From Candidatus Paraprochloron terpiosi LD05 (GTDB lineage Bacteria > Cyanobacteriota > Cyanobacteriia > Cyanobacteriales > Prochloraceae): 64,000 bases of DNA. Under the pieces are notes generated by a model that worked only from the letters and a program-made list of their open reading frames with translations, was not told the origin of the DNA and made no database searches. This document shows, piece by piece, positions 1 to 8,737 of this stretch; position 1 is the first letter of the stretch, and every line of letters begins with the position of its first letter. A program made the position numbers and the translations under genes. Location: the NCBI GenBank assembly GCA_018141785.1, contig CP073341.1:943118-1007117 (forward strand), written 5' to 3'.

Positions 1-1123
1 CATGATATCCCACTTGAGTATTGACGAGTAACTCAATTGTTTGTTGGAATAATGCTTCTGCTTCGAGAAGGTGCAACTGAGGTAAACCTAATTTTTGCAG
101 CATTAGTTTATAGTAATGAGAGTGAAAATGGTCATCAAAATGAGCCAAACCAGCTTCCAAATCCTCCCCAGAGATAACCTTGCTTAAAGGTGCTTGCAGC
201 CTTTCTAAATTGAGCTGACAAATAAAAGGCTGATTCCCATAGCTGTAAAGTCCGCTATAGTCGAAATAAGCAGCGGTAAATTGGGGATTATAAGTGGGAA
301 TAAAAGCGTAGGGACCGTAATCAAAACTTTCCCCCGTAATTGACATATTATCTGTATTTAATACCCCATGACAAAACCCCGCAGCCATCCACTGAGCAGT
401 TAATCGGGCTACCCTTTCTACCAATTCAGCGTAGAATCTAGGGTAGCGCTCATCCTTATTGGCAATGGTAGGATAATAATAATCGATAACATGATCTAAG
501 AGTTTAGCAATTAAATCAGTACGTTGGAAATAATGTAATCTTTCAAAGGTACCAAAACGAATGTGAGAACGACTAAAACGCACCATGACGGAAGAACGAG
601 TGGGAGAAGGTTCGTCCCCCCGCCACAAAGACTCTCCTGTTTCAATTAAACTGAAACAGCGGGAAGTATTTACTCCCAATTGATGTAAAGCTTCCCCCGC
701 TAATACTTCCCGCACTCCCCCTTTGAGAGTCAGTCTCCCGTCAGCGCTGCGGGAATAGGGTGTTCTTCCCGAACCTTTGGTACCGAAATCGTAGAGATAA
801 CCATCTGTACCTCTTATTTGTCCGTAAAGAAAACCCCTCCCATCTCCTAAATAAGGGTTGTAGGTACCAAATTGGTAGCCGTGGTAGCGCAAAGCTAAAC
901 AGGGGTTGATTGGGGGAAACTTACCAAAAACTTCGATGAAATGATGGTTAGCGACGGATTTTGCTTCCAAACCCAGGAGGGGGAGTAAGGAGTCATTGCG
1001 GAACCGCAAGATATGCAAGGGAAATTCCGCTGCTGTTACTTCGTCGTAATAATCGTCACCCAAACTTTCTAGGGCTGGTTCGTAGTTAAGACGAGAAAAG
1101 GGGTTGGGGGTTGTTTCAGTCAT
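1..1123 (-). CDS. selO: Protein adenylyltransferase SelO (YdiU), 3' part cut by window edge
   Basis: Pseudokinase-fold enzyme that transfers AMP to Ser/Thr/Tyr of target proteins; in E. coli it is linked to redox homeostasis. Reading back from the ATG at 1121-1123 gives 374 codons with no stop before the left edge. Family hallmarks are clear: [17 protein letters not shown] at residues 114-130 (nucleotide-binding loop) and [13 protein letters not shown] near 252-264 followed by FDYGPYAF (catalytic Asp and metal ligands). Family members have about 480-550 residues and usually a redox Cys pair near the C-terminus, which lies outside this window. It is divergent from the CRR7-like gene, with about 40 bases between them. 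Confidence 0.93.
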   Translation of the reverse strand, partial: MTETTPNPFSRLNYEPALESLGDDYYDEVTAAEFPLHILRFRNDSLLPLLGLEAKSVANHHFIEVFGKFPPINPCLALRYHGYQFGTYNPYLGDGRGFLYGQIRGTDGYLYDFGTKGSGRTPYSRSADGRLTLKGGVREVLAGEALHQLGVNTSRCFSLIETGESLWRGDEPSPTRSSVMVRFSRSHIRFGTFERLHYFQRTDLIAKLLDHVIDYYYPTIANKDERYPRFYAELVERVARLTAQWMAAGFCHGVLNTDNMSITGESFDYGPYAFIPTYNPQFTAAYFDYSGLYSYGNQPFICQLNLERLQAPLSKVISGEDLEAGLAHFDDHFHSHYYKLMLQKLGLPQLHLLEAEALFQQTIELLVNTQVGYH

Positions 1124-1164
1124 GAGGGAGTAAACTAGAAGATGTTCATATTAGGTATCTCACT

Positions 1165-1422
1165 ATGCCAGACTCTATTTTATATACAGAGGAGTGCTTT
1201 GTTGTTCTCCAGGAGGATCAACCGGAGCAATTTCTCTCCCTGGAAGAGTTACAGGAAAAATTGAAAGGTATTTTATTGTCTCACCAGGAAGATCTACCTC
1301 CAGACTTGGCTAAATTTGCGAATATCCAGGAGCAGGTGCAGCACCTCATTGATACTGCGTGCGAGTTCCATGTGGGTTCGGGGCAATATTTACAGTGGTA
1401 TGTTACCAGACTAGAAAAATAA
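1165..1422 (+). CDS. Chlororespiratory reduction 7 (CRR7)-like protein
   Basis: Small soluble protein of 85 residues matching the CRR7 family shared by cyanobacteria and chloroplasts. In plants CRR7 is needed for assembly of the NDH-1 complex of cyclic electron flow; the cyanobacterial role is inferred from that. Visible family features are the acidic N-terminal half (FVVLQEDQPEQFL, then LEELQEKLKGIL) and the conserved end GQYLQWYVTRLEK. Length is normal for the family. It is divergent from selO. ndhO lies far away at 51.2 kb, so there is no linkage to other NDH genes here. Confidence 0.8.
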   Translation: MPDSILYTEECFVVLQEDQPEQFLSLEELQEKLKGILLSHQEDLPPDLAKFANIQEQVQHLIDTACEFHVGSGQYLQWYVTRLEK

Positions 1423-1444
1423 CTCCGGTCTTTGCGCGAACTCC

Positions 1445-1987
1445 TCAAACCTTAATCAAAGCAACTTCAACCTTATTTTCTCCCGACTCAGTAATATCAG
1501 CGCGAATACCAGGACCGAAAAATTTACCTATCTTCTCCTGCTTCTTTTTCCACATAGCCAAACTAATCAATGGGGAGTAAAATTCCAACACCACTGTATA
1601 AGCACCATCCACTGATACTTCCTTTATACCAGTTAAAATTGGTCTTTCCTCATCAGTGGGACTTAAACCGAACCTTTCTAAAGACTCATCTAAATGAGCT
1701 TTTTGTCCGTAGCGATAACGAGTCACGTCTTGACAGATTTGTTTTTGAATAGGGGTAGCTTGTTTCTCTCGCAAAGCGACAATTTCCTGGGGTGTGGGCG
1801 TCAAGAAGGGTACCGGTTTTAACTCCGAAGCTTTCAGAGCAAGTCCTCCTAGTAAGACGGGAATGCCGTAGAAAAATCCTGCTAAATTCAAGGTAGCATT
1901 TCCTGTCCCATAGGCGACAAAACCTATAAGAGTCAAAATCCCACCCACAACCAAACCTAAACTTCCTAAAGATATTTTTCGGAGCAT
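1445..1987 (-). CDS. DUF2854 domain membrane protein
   Basis: Protein of 180 residues of a family conserved in cyanobacteria and plant plastids (DUF2854), function unknown. Two N-terminal hydrophobic segments (about residues 5-28 and 33-50) are followed by a soluble domain with an LREKQATPIQKQICQDVTRY helix and a beta-rich end. I chose the ATG at 1987 (MLRKISLGSLG). The upstream extension in the same frame runs through a dispersed CGCAAAGA repeat and is not protein-like. It converges on the CRR7-like gene, the two stops being about 20 bases apart. Confidence 0.75.
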   Translation of the reverse strand: MLRKISLGSLGLVVGGILTLIGFVAYGTGNATLNLAGFFYGIPVLLGGLALKASELKPVPFLTPTPQEIVALREKQATPIQKQICQDVTRYRYGQKAHLDESLERFGLSPTDEERPILTGIKEVSVDGAYTVVLEFYSPLISLAMWKKKQEKIGKFFGPGIRADITESGENKVEVALIKV

Positions 1988-2026
1988 TTTCAATGTGTAC
2001 TGTGATAATAAAGATTGTAATATGTT

Positions 2027-2052
2027 TCGCGCCAAGACGCAAAGACGCAAAA
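2027..2052. repeat. Short periodic repeat, CGCAAAGA-type unit
   Basis: The bases read TCGCGCCAAGACGCAAAGACGCAAAAG, about three units of a 9-10 base period. Same family as the copies at 13378-13402 and 39225-39252. Confidence 0.7.
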
Positions 2053-2063
2053 GGGAGGGAAAG

Positions 2064-2714
2064 TTACAATTTTTGCAGGAACCAAGCTATAATTTGCCCA
2101 TCATCTAAGGTTTGTCCTTGGATTAACGCTTCCTGAAGTAAAGAGAGGGAAAACCCTGGTATAACTAGGGATTCGGTGATGGGTTTGCTCCTTCCTTCTA
2201 CTATTTGGAAGCCATAAATTTGGCAGTCTTGAACCCTGATAACCCAATATTCAGCAATACCTAATTCCTGATATAGGAGTCTTTTGCGCCCCAAATCTTC
2301 ATCTAGGGAGGAATCAGAGATTTCCACGGCTAAGTCTGGGGGTGGAGTTTCTGTAAGATTTGGGATACCTCTACTCTCAGGAGCAAAATGAACCCGCTCT
2401 CCAATATAATAGGAAATATCAGGTTGTGCTCCCTGTTTTCCTTGTCTACGATAACTAGCGTTGGTTAAACCTTTAATAGGAAGATTAACTGCATTGCTAA
2501 ATAGGGCTATAATTAAGATGACTAAGGTATTGATTCTTCCATGAAGAGAACCTACTCCCATTGTTTCAATTTTTAGATAACCGTCAAAGTAGTAGTCTTT
2601 TGTTTTTCCCAATTCTGGAGCTGACGTCCAAGCTAAATACTGGATCCAGGATGCTTTAACCCATTGGTTCGTAATGATTTCTTGGGTTTCTGTTTTCGCA
2701 ATAGTTTTTGTCAT
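2064..2714 (-). CDS. Uma2-family endonuclease-fold protein
   Basis: PD-(D/E)XK-fold protein of the Uma2 (DUF820) family, very abundant in cyanobacteria and of uncertain role. The 216 residues contain the core pattern: AQPDISYYIGERV (Asp of the PD motif, about residue 117), PPDLAVEISDSSLDEDLGRKR (the E-x-S strand and trailing Lys), then the AEYWVIRVQDCQIYGF strand-turn-strand typical of the family. The ATG at 2712-2714 follows a CGCAGAGG-type repeat, so the promoter lies in or beyond that repeat. First of nine Uma2 genes in this window. Confidence 0.85.
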   Translation of the reverse strand: MTKTIAKTETQEIITNQWVKASWIQYLAWTSAPELGKTKDYYFDGYLKIETMGVGSLHGRINTLVILIIALFSNAVNLPIKGLTNASYRRQGKQGAQPDISYYIGERVHFAPESRGIPNLTETPPPDLAVEISDSSLDEDLGRKRLLYQELGIAEYWVIRVQDCQIYGFQIVEGRSKPITESLVIPGFSLSLLQEALIQGQTLDDGQIIAWFLQKL

Positions 2715-2722
2715 GGCTTTAT

Positions 2723-2755
2723 CCCTCTGCGCCCTCTGCGCCTCTGCGGTTTAAC
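2723..2755. repeat. Short periodic repeat, CGCAGAGG-type unit
   Basis: On the minus strand this reads as units of GCAGAGGC with 9-10 base spacing just upstream of the Uma2 start. Close matches lie at 7629, 24064, 28525, 40588 and 59922. Confidence 0.75.
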
Positions 2756-2859
2756 AAAAACCCTATATATATGGCACCACATTTTCCCACTCCTAAAGGA
2801 TAACATCAAATAATTCCAAATGTCAAGACTTTTTTGAAAAAAAAACCTGATTCTTGGGA

Positions 2860-2879
2860 GGGCGCAACGGGTCGCGCCC
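2860..2879. repeat. Palindromic repeat GGGCGC...GCGCCC
   Basis: A 6-bp stem with an 8-base loop (GGGCGC / GCGCCC) in the 2756-2933 spacer. A related element with a 7-bp stem lies at 37653-37671. Dispersed palindromes of this kind are common in cyanobacterial spacers. Confidence 0.5.
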
Positions 2880-2933
2880 CTACCAGGCGATTATTTGTTA
2901 AAATGATAGTACAAAAACTATTGGAGGACAAAT

Positions 2934-3107
2934 ATGGATCGAGCAGCACTCATAGAGAAAATAACTGAGATTGAGAAAAAGCGGGAAATACTGGAAAACC
3001 TGCTGGAGCGCCCTGATTTAGGAACTTTGCGCCTTGATGTCAATCAAGCAATCGAAGAATTAGATGACTTGGTGGAAGAATTTAAGGAAACCTTCCCGGA
3101 ACAATGA
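2934..3107 (+). CDS. Small acidic helical protein, 57 aa, unknown function
   Basis: An open frame of 57 residues starting MDRAALIEKITEIEKKREIL and ending EFKETFPEQ. It is supported by a strong ribosome binding site (GGAGG at 2923-2927, six bases before ATG) and by an ATGA overlap with the next gene at 3104-3107, which implies translational coupling. Charge pattern and heptads suggest two amphipathic helices forming a coiled coil. No family recognised. The overlap and ribosome site make it likely real despite the short length. Confidence 0.6.
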   Translation: MDRAALIEKITEIEKKREILENLLERPDLGTLRLDVNQAIEELDDLVEEFKETFPEQ

Positions 3108-4324
3108 AGTTATCCAGATTAAAATATGTAGCTTGTCTACTCTTAATCTTCATCGCCCTACTATGGTATCGTAACACCATCCCCTTCCTCGTGTCTCCTG
3201 CTAACTCCAGCAGTAACAATAATGGTATTGAGTTGCGGGGGGTGTGGTTGACTAATGTTGCTTCCGGGGTACTCTTCGTTCCAGGAACAATCAACCGTTC
3301 CTTGAAAATGCTTTCTCAGCTCAACTTTAACACTGTCTATCCGGTTGTTTGGAACCGAGGAACTACTTTATACCCCAGTGAAGTGGCTCGCCAAGTTACG
3401 GGAACAGGAGAACAACCTCTGCTTAAATTCATGCAGGGTGGTACCGATGTTTTGCATAAAATTGTTAAACTAGGTCATGGTAAAGATTTACAGGTCGTCC
3501 CTTGGTTTGAATATGGTTTGATGGCTCCTGCTAACTCTTCCTTGGCAAAAAGCCATCAGGAATGGCTGACTCAAAGTAGGGATAATGATTATAGTATAGA
3601 TATTGAAGGTGAAGAAAATTCACTAGTTTGGCTCAATCCCTTGAACCCGGAAGTGCAGCAATTCCTCCAAGACCTGGTGGTGGAAGTGGTGCGCAACTAC
3701 GATGTAGATGGTATTCAGTTTGACGACCATTTTGGCTTACCGGTGGAGTTGGGTTACGACTCCTTGACTGTTTGGTTATATAGACAGGAACACCAAGGTG
3801 CCTTCCCTCCCATCGATCCGTCCAATTCGGAGTGGATGTCTTGGCGCGCTGGCAAAATCACCCAATTATTCTCCAAAATAACACAAAGTGCTAAAGCTGT
3901 CAAGCCTGATATCACCATTTCCCTCGCTACCAATCCCTACCAATTTGCCTATACAGAGTATCTTCAAGACTGGTTAACTTGGGTAGAGGAAGGTTTAGTG
4001 GATGAGTTAATTTTACAGGTTTATCGAGACGATATAAGTAGTTTTCGCACAGAATTATCTACTGACACAATTAAACAGGCTCGTCGTAAAATTCCCACCA
4101 GTATTGCTATCTTTACGGGAAACCCCCAACACCCCGTCTCTATGGAGCAAATTGAGCAACAAGTTAAAATAGTGCGCGATCGCCGTTTCGATGGTTTATC
4201 CTTCTTTTATTGGGAAAGTCTTTGGAGTTATCTTACCCCAGACTCTCCCAGAAAGCGTCGCCAAACCTTCCAAACTCTCTTCCCTCAACCAGCTTTAGTA
4301 CCCGAGTTCTCCCGTTATCAGTGA
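3104..4324 (+). CDS. Family 10-like glycosylhydrolase (GHL10)
   Basis: Protein of 406 residues matching the GHL10/DUF187 family, a TIM-barrel hydrolase related to glycoside hydrolases and usually secreted; the substrate is not established, though peptidoglycan or glycan has been suggested. Residues 9-22 form a hydrophobic signal or anchor segment. Then come ELRGVWLTNVASGVLF (first barrel strand), NTVYPVVWNRGTTLYPS, VVPWFEYG, VDGIQFDDHFG (strand with an Asp pair), ISLATNPYQFAY and LILQVYRDD. Length is normal. It overlaps the preceding small gene by ATGA and the next gene by GTGA, forming a tightly coupled operon. Confidence 0.85.
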   Translation: MKLSRLKYVACLLLIFIALLWYRNTIPFLVSPANSSSNNNGIELRGVWLTNVASGVLFVPGTINRSLKMLSQLNFNTVYPVVWNRGTTLYPSEVARQVTGTGEQPLLKFMQGGTDVLHKIVKLGHGKDLQVVPWFEYGLMAPANSSLAKSHQEWLTQSRDNDYSIDIEGEENSLVWLNPLNPEVQQFLQDLVVEVVRNYDVDGIQFDDHFGLPVELGYDSLTVWLYRQEHQGAFPPIDPSNSEWMSWRAGKITQLFSKITQSAKAVKPDITISLATNPYQFAYTEYLQDWLTWVEEGLVDELILQVYRDDISSFRTELSTDTIKQARRKIPTSIAIFTGNPQHPVSMEQIEQQVKIVRDRRFDGLSFFYWESLWSYLTPDSPRKRRQTFQTLFPQPALVPEFSRYQ

Positions 4325-4917
4325 AACACTTGCCCTTTTTCCTTCAATGGACTCTCACAACTATTTTTGCCTTTTCCCTGAGTTTGCTCTTCCTGGAAAT
4401 TGGCTCACGACAAGAATTAGCCACCATAGAAGGGGTAATAGATGGTGCAATAGTGGGGGGAACCCAATATCTTCTCCTTCGTCGTCACCTCCCAGGTGTT
4501 TGGTTATGGCCATTTGCCTGTATTATTGGTTGGGGTTTAATGACAGGTAGCGGTATCGGTGCCATTGGTTGGGTAGCACCCCGCACCAACATTATCTTCC
4601 TCAGGACTATCTACGGCTTTATCTTCGGCAGTCTAGCTGGTATATTGGTGGGTACCATGCAATGGCTGGCACTGAGAAGCCTTGTAAGAGCAGCTTGGTG
4701 CTGGCTGATAGCAAGTCCCCTGTGCTGGGGAGTGGCACTGGCTTTGGGGTGGACTGTAGCAGGTTGGTTGCGTCTGGAAACTAACTTGTTTTTGTTTGAA
4801 GTTGTGGGTTTAACAGTAACTTGGTTAGTAGTGGGAGCAACTACCGGAGTTGTAATGAGTTGTTTATTGGGAGTGGTACCTCTTAGAATAGATAAAAGTG
4901 AAATTCGAGAACATTAA
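4321..4917 (+). CDS. Multi-pass membrane protein with internal repeats, unknown function
   Basis: I take GTG at 4321 as the start because it overlaps the TGA of the preceding gene (GTGA), although an in-frame ATG exists at 4210 inside that gene. This gives 198 residues with about six membrane segments. Two similar blocks are visible, DGAIVGGTQYLLLRRHL and FGSLAGILVGTMQWLALRSL, each followed by a Trp-rich segment, so the protein looks like an internal duplication of a three-helix unit. Cyanobacteria carry many such G-x-x-x-G-x-x-Q-W-L proteins with no known function. It lies seven bases upstream of rseP. Confidence 0.7.
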   Translation: MKHLPFFLQWTLTTIFAFSLSLLFLEIGSRQELATIEGVIDGAIVGGTQYLLLRRHLPGVWLWPFACIIGWGLMTGSGIGAIGWVAPRTNIIFLRTIYGFIFGSLAGILVGTMQWLALRSLVRAAWCWLIASPLCWGVALALGWTVAGWLRLETNLFLFEVVGLTVTWLVVGATTGVVMSCLLGVVPLRIDKSEIREH

Positions 4918-4923
4918 CTGACT

Positions 4924-6015
4924 ATGTCCATATTGGCTGCCATCGCCGTTTTAGCCCTTCTTATTCTAGTGCATGAATTAGGTCATTTTGCAGCAGCGAG
5001 GTTGCAAGGTATTCACGTCAATCGTTTCTCCATCGGTTTTGGTCCTATTTTAGTGAAATATCAAGGATCGGTAACGGAATATGCAGTGCGCGCCCTTCCT
5101 CTCGGTGGTTATGTGGGTTTTCCCGATGACGATCCCGAGAGCAATATTCCCCTAAATGACCCTGATTTAATGCGCAACCGCCCTATTCCGGACCGGGCGA
5201 TCGTTATAAGCGCCGGGGTGATTGCCAATTTAATCTTTGCTTATTTCCTTTTAGTGCTCCAAGCAGGTACTATGGGCTTTCAAGACATTGACTATCAACC
5301 GGGAGTAATTATTCCCGAAATAGTCTCTCAGGAGATTACAGCAGCACGTGATGCAGGGATTCAAGCAGGAGATATCATTCTCGCTGTGGAAAATCAGGAA
5401 TTGGAGGCGTCTGAGGATGGAATGATGACTTTGAGGGCAAAAATTCAGAATGCTGCTAACCAACCTCTTCACTTTACCATCCAACGAGGAGAAGAAATCC
5501 TTCAACTCACTGTTACCCCCACAGCAGACAAAGATGGAAAGGGGAAAATGGGCGTTATGCTCTCTCCCAACGGAGAAACGGTACATCGTCGAGCAGACAA
5601 TATCCTGGAAGCTTTTACTGTTGGATCCGAAGAACTCCAGCGTATTACTGTTCTCACAGCCAAAAGTTTTGCTCGGTTGATTTTTAACTTTAAAGACACA
5701 GCGGGACAAGTAGCAGGTCCAGTGGCAATTGTGGCGGTGGGAGCCGAATTAGCTCGGGATAATCTAGCCAATCTCTTCCAATTTGCTGCTTTAATTAGCA
5801 TTAACCTGGCGATTATCAATATTTTGCCTCTTCCAGCTCTGGATGGTGGACAATTAGCTTTTTTGATAATTGAGGGGGTGCAGGGAAAACCAATACCCAC
5901 CAAACTTCAAGATGGAATAATGCAAACTGGATTACTGCTGTTACTCGGTTTGGGGCTATTCTTGATTGTGAGGGATACGGTTAATTTGGCAGTGTTTCAG
6001 CAACTTTTTCAATAA
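4924..6015 (+). CDS. rseP: Site-2 (RseP-type) intramembrane zinc metalloprotease
   Basis: M50-family protease that cuts transmembrane segments of regulators such as anti-sigma factors. The 363 residues show the zinc motif HELGH at 17-21 in the first membrane helix, a PDZ-like domain around residues 120-205 (ARDAGIQAGDIILAVENQEL), and the second metal motif NILPLPALDGGQL near residue 300 with Asp as the third ligand. Length and architecture are typical of cyanobacterial RseP. The order rseP-nth-rpsN is common in cyanobacteria. Its stop codon is immediately followed by the GTG start of nth. Confidence 0.93.
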   Translation: MSILAAIAVLALLILVHELGHFAAARLQGIHVNRFSIGFGPILVKYQGSVTEYAVRALPLGGYVGFPDDDPESNIPLNDPDLMRNRPIPDRAIVISAGVIANLIFAYFLLVLQAGTMGFQDIDYQPGVIIPEIVSQEITAARDAGIQAGDIILAVENQELEASEDGMMTLRAKIQNAANQPLHFTIQRGEEILQLTVTPTADKDGKGKMGVMLSPNGETVHRRADNILEAFTVGSEELQRITVLTAKSFARLIFNFKDTAGQVAGPVAIVAVGAELARDNLANLFQFAALISINLAIINILPLPALDGGQLAFLIIEGVQGKPIPTKLQDGIMQTGLLLLLGLGLFLIVRDTVNLAVFQQLFQ

Positions 6016-6642
6016 GTGTTAGCCGAAGAAATTTTGGTGCTGCTCAAAAAGCTCTATCCCCATGCTACTTGCAGCCTCAATTACCAAACCCCAGTACAAT
6101 TGCTGGTAGCCACCATGCTTTCGGCTCAATGTACTGACGAACGAGTCAATCAAGTTACTCCCGCTCTCTTTGCTCGCTTTCCCGACGCTCATAGTCTCGC
6201 TAATGCCAATTTAGAGGAGTTGGAGCAGTTAGTACGTTCCACGGGCTTTTATCGCAACAAAGCGAGAAATATCCGGGCTGCTTGTCAAAAGTTGGTGGCG
6301 GAATTTGACGGGGAAGTCCCTAAACAAATGGAATTGTTAGTCAAATTACCAGGAGTTGCTCGCAAAACCGCTAATGTGGTTCTCGCCCACGGTTACGGTA
6401 TCATCCAAGGAGTAACGGTGGATACCCATGTGAAGCGCTTGAGCAGGCGATTGGGATTGACAACAGCAACAGATCCGGTGAAGATAGAAAAAGACCTCAT
6501 GGAGCTTTTGCCTCAACCAGAATGGGAAAATTGGTCCATTCGCTTAATTTATCATGGTAGAGCAATTTGCCAAGCCAGGAAACCCAATTGTACGGCTTGC
6601 TCTTTGGCTCATTTGTGTCCAAGCAATCAGGGGATTGGATAG
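6016..6642 (+). CDS. nth: Endonuclease III (DNA glycosylase/AP lyase)
   Basis: Base-excision repair enzyme that removes oxidised pyrimidines. The 208 residues include the helix-hairpin-helix LPGVARKTANVVLAHGYG with the catalytic Lys at 117, the catalytic Asp at 136 in VDTHVKRLS, and the four iron-sulfur cysteines at 185, 192, 195 and 201. The start is GTG directly after the rseP stop, with no separate ribosome site, so translation is probably coupled. An alternative ATG would remove conserved N-terminal sequence. Confidence 0.95.
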   Translation: MLAEEILVLLKKLYPHATCSLNYQTPVQLLVATMLSAQCTDERVNQVTPALFARFPDAHSLANANLEELEQLVRSTGFYRNKARNIRAACQKLVAEFDGEVPKQMELLVKLPGVARKTANVVLAHGYGIIQGVTVDTHVKRLSRRLGLTTATDPVKIEKDLMELLPQPEWENWSIRLIYHGRAICQARKPNCTACSLAHLCPSNQGIG

Positions 6643-6650
6643 GGAGATAG

Positions 6651-6673
6651 TAGGGTGGGCATTGCCCACCAAC
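6651..6673. repeat. Palindromic TAGGGTGGGC repeat
   Basis: TAGGGTGGGCATTGCCCACC forms a short hairpin (GTGGGC/GCCCAC) nine bases after nth. Copies of the same element follow rpsN (7176-7198) and the invertase gene (35247-35263), so it may act as a weak terminator as well as being a dispersed repeat. Confidence 0.5.
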
Positions 6674-6856
6674 AAGTAACATTGCAGGTCAAATTATTAC
6701 CGGCGATCGCCCAGTTCCAGATCTGACTGGGATAATTTCTACATCCCTTACATGTAGATAGTTTGAGCCACATAAAGCGTGATTTAAGGTGTCGTAGAGT
6801 ACTAATGAGGTAAAATAAAAGAAATAATTGTTGAGGAATTCAAAAAAGGAAGATTT

Positions 6857-7159
6857 ATGGCAAAAAAATCCATGATTGAGCGGGAGAAAAAGCGTAAAGC
6901 TTTGGTAGATAAATATGCTGACAAACGAGCAGATTTAAAAGAGCAATTTCGCACAGCGTCTAACCCAAAAGAAAGATTGGAGATTCATCGCCAAATTCAA
7001 CGGTTACCTCGCAATAGCGCTCCCACTCGCAAGCGGAACCGCTGTATGCTCACTGGACGATCAAGAGGTTACTACCGAGATTTCGGTCTCTCCCGCAATG
7101 TGTTTCGGGAATGGGCACACGAAGGTTTGTTACCCGGTGTAGTCAAATCTAGTTGGTAA
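6857..7159 (+). CDS. rpsN: 30S ribosomal protein S14
   Basis: Primary rRNA-binding protein of the small-subunit head, 100 residues. The long zinc-free form typical of cyanobacteria: basic N-terminus [16 protein letters not shown] and the conserved C-terminal block [20 protein letters not shown] ending VKSSW. A GGA-rich ribosome site (AAAGGAAG, about six bases before ATG) is visible. A 214-base spacer separates it from nth, so it probably has its own promoter; TAAAAT at about 6811 could be its -10 element. Confidence 0.97.
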   Translation: MAKKSMIEREKKRKALVDKYADKRADLKEQFRTASNPKERLEIHRQIQRLPRNSAPTRKRNRCMLTGRSRGYYRDFGLSRNVFREWAHEGLLPGVVKSSW

Positions 7160-7175
7160 TTGTTATTATATTCCC

Positions 7176-7198
7176 TAGGGTGGGCATTACCCACCCTA
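7176..7198. terminator. Hairpin after rpsN, possible terminator
   Basis: Perfect 9-bp stem TAGGGTGGG / CCCACCCTA with a 5-base loop, 17 bases after the rpsN stop. There is no strong T-run, so factor-independent termination is uncertain. It belongs to the dispersed TAGGGTGGGC family. Confidence 0.45.
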
Positions 7199-7233
7199 TG
7201 AACTAACTCGGAGGCGGGAAAACGATGGCACCC

Positions 7234-7563
7234 CTACGCACCACAACAGCGATCGATTCCTAGACTATCTAAGATTAAGTCGCTCACAGCATTAGCGATG
7301 GCAAATTCGCTATAAAAACTCTTGCTAAAGTCAAAAGCTTGCATTTCTGTTATAATAGCAATTACCAGACTGCCCAAGTCATTTTCTCCTTCCAGACGCT
7401 GACGGACAAAGATTTGGGCAGCTCTGGAGGCAATTTTTTCGTTAATTATTTCCGGAATGAATTCTGCATTCAGCCACTCTTGTAAAGTTGTTTTGAGCCA
7501 CTCCCCTTCTTGTTGGGGGTTGTGGATTGGTGGTAAAGTAATTGATGCAATTGGTTCTGTCAT
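7234..7563 (-). CDS. Conserved hypothetical protein, 109 aa
   Basis: I start at the ATG at 7561-7563 (MTEPIASITLPP). The longer frame upstream runs through a CGCAGAGG-type repeat and a palindrome and is not credible as protein. The product is soluble and helical, with LKTTLQEWLNAEFIPEIINEKIASRAAQIFVRQR followed by DLGSLVIAIITEMQAFDF and a C-terminal DRCCGA tail with a Cys pair. It looks like a conserved cyanobacterial protein without assigned function. It converges on rpsN. Confidence 0.65.
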   Translation of the reverse strand: MTEPIASITLPPIHNPQQEGEWLKTTLQEWLNAEFIPEIINEKIASRAAQIFVRQRLEGENDLGSLVIAIITEMQAFDFSKSFYSEFAIANAVSDLILDSLGIDRCCGA

Positions 7564-7628
7564 TTTTTTAAAGGTAATAAGTAATTGTAACGTTGCCAAA
7601 ATTTTCCTTCTACACCCTCTCTTATCTT

Positions 7629-7703
7629 TCTCTGTGTCCTCTGCGTCTCTGTGGTTTAATTCTATAGCAGTTGGCGGCTCCGGAGGTAAGCCGGTTGCTA
7701 TAG
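7629..7703. repeat. Periodic CGCAGAGG-type repeat plus 42-nt palindrome
   Basis: Bases 7629-7660 carry CTCTGTGTCCTCTGCGTCTC, a copy of the dispersed periodic repeat. Bases 7662-7703 form an imperfect palindrome with arms CTATAGCA / TGCTATAG and a GC-rich centre. Together they fill the spacer between the divergent 109-aa protein gene and aat. Confidence 0.55.
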
Positions 7704-7765
7704 TAAAAAAACATTCTCCCACCTCTTTGGGTAAAACTTTATCATAGTTTATTGGTTATTTCTTA

Positions 7766-8341
7766 ATGATAGGGGACATAAAGGCGATAATTAAAGGATA
7801 CGCTCAAGGTTATTTCTTAATGGACAATGGCAATGGTAAATTAGATTGGTATAGTAGTAAAAAACGAGCCTTGATTCCCTTGGATGAAAGATTTCGCTAC
7901 CCCAAATCCTTGCGTCGCGCCCTCAACCAAGAACGCTTTACAGTGGCTATTAATAAGGATTTCCCCGCTGTCTGTGCAGGGTGTGCAGCACGTCCAAGTA
8001 CTTGGATCTCCCCAGAATTATTAGAAATTTATCTCGCCCTTCATGAAACTGGTTGGGCCCACAGTTTCGAGACTTGGCAAGGAGATAAATTAGCTGGAGG
8101 GATTCTCGGTATTGTCCTTCGCGGTGCTTTTATCGGCGAATCCATGTTTTACCGAGTTCCAGAAGCTTCAAAAGTGGCTATGGTAAAACTGGTAGAACAT
8201 TTACGCCAGCGCAACTTCCTCCTGTTCGATGCTCAAATCCAAAACCCCCACTTGGAGCGTTTCGGCGCTCACGTTGTCAGTGATTGCGCTTATAAAGCTT
8301 TGCTACAACAAGCTTTAACTCGTTCTTGCTTTTTCCTTTAG
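7766..8341 (+). CDS. aat: Leucyl/phenylalanyl-tRNA--protein transferase
   Basis: Transfers Leu or Phe from tRNA to proteins with N-terminal Arg or Lys, making N-degrons for ClpAP/ClpS. The 191 residues show the family blocks [63 protein letters not shown] and [16 protein letters not shown]. It is shorter than the E. coli enzyme (234) mainly at the N-terminus, as is usual in cyanobacteria. No clear Shine-Dalgarno precedes the ATG at 7766. Confidence 0.9.
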   Translation: MIGDIKAIIKGYAQGYFLMDNGNGKLDWYSSKKRALIPLDERFRYPKSLRRALNQERFTVAINKDFPAVCAGCAARPSTWISPELLEIYLALHETGWAHSFETWQGDKLAGGILGIVLRGAFIGESMFYRVPEASKVAMVKLVEHLRQRNFLLFDAQIQNPHLERFGAHVVSDCAYKALLQQALTRSCFFL

Positions 8342-8366
8342 TTATAACAAATCCGGGTTAAACACC

Positions 8367-8426
8367 CCTTTTATGGAAAAGGCGCACCCCCGGCATTGAT
8401 TAATGGCGGGGGATCCCTTCGGGATC
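8367..8426. repeat. Array of three hairpins including the CCCCCGGCAT palindrome
   Basis: Three adjacent stem-loops: CCTTTT/AAAAGG (8367-8382), the palindrome CCCCCGGCATTG...GGCGGGGG (8387-8412) and GATCCC/GGGATC (8412-8426). The central palindrome recurs at 15643-15668 and in weaker form at 18174-18200. The layout is reminiscent of the structured right ends of IS200/IS605-type elements, but no transposase or TnpB gene is present, so this is only a possibility. Confidence 0.5.
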
Positions 8427-8737
8427 GCTTACTTTTTCACCAAAAAATTCTTGCAGTAGCTGAGATTAACCGTTAGGAACCCAAAGATGCTCGACAGATT
8501 TAAACAAAAATTAAGCAAAATTAAGAAAACTAACCAATCAAAAAAGTATGCAATAACAAACTTTTGATTGTCAGCATTACAAAAACCTTTGCCAGTTTTT
8601 ATTAAATTTGTATGTGTATGAACGTGGTATTAAGGTAATAGTGTTTGATTTGGGATTATTAACTACTCAAAGGCAACACATAAAAAACACGTTCCCGGAA
8701 GCCGATCTAACTACTCCTGTTGATCAGCATCGTATAA
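8427..8737. other. Spacer without recognised gene
   Basis: AT-rich spacer of about 310 bases between the hairpin array and the minus-strand Uma2 gene. A plus-strand frame starting at 8608 is open but mostly overlaps the Uma2 gene in antisense and has no ribosome site. I see no RNA gene or clear promoter here. Confidence 0.5.

Noticed and set aside
4210..4320. Upstream ATG start for the membrane protein at 4321
   Set aside because: It would lie deep inside the glycosylhydrolase gene and add a non-hydrophobic, Pro/Ser-rich tail; the GTGA overlap is a better start.
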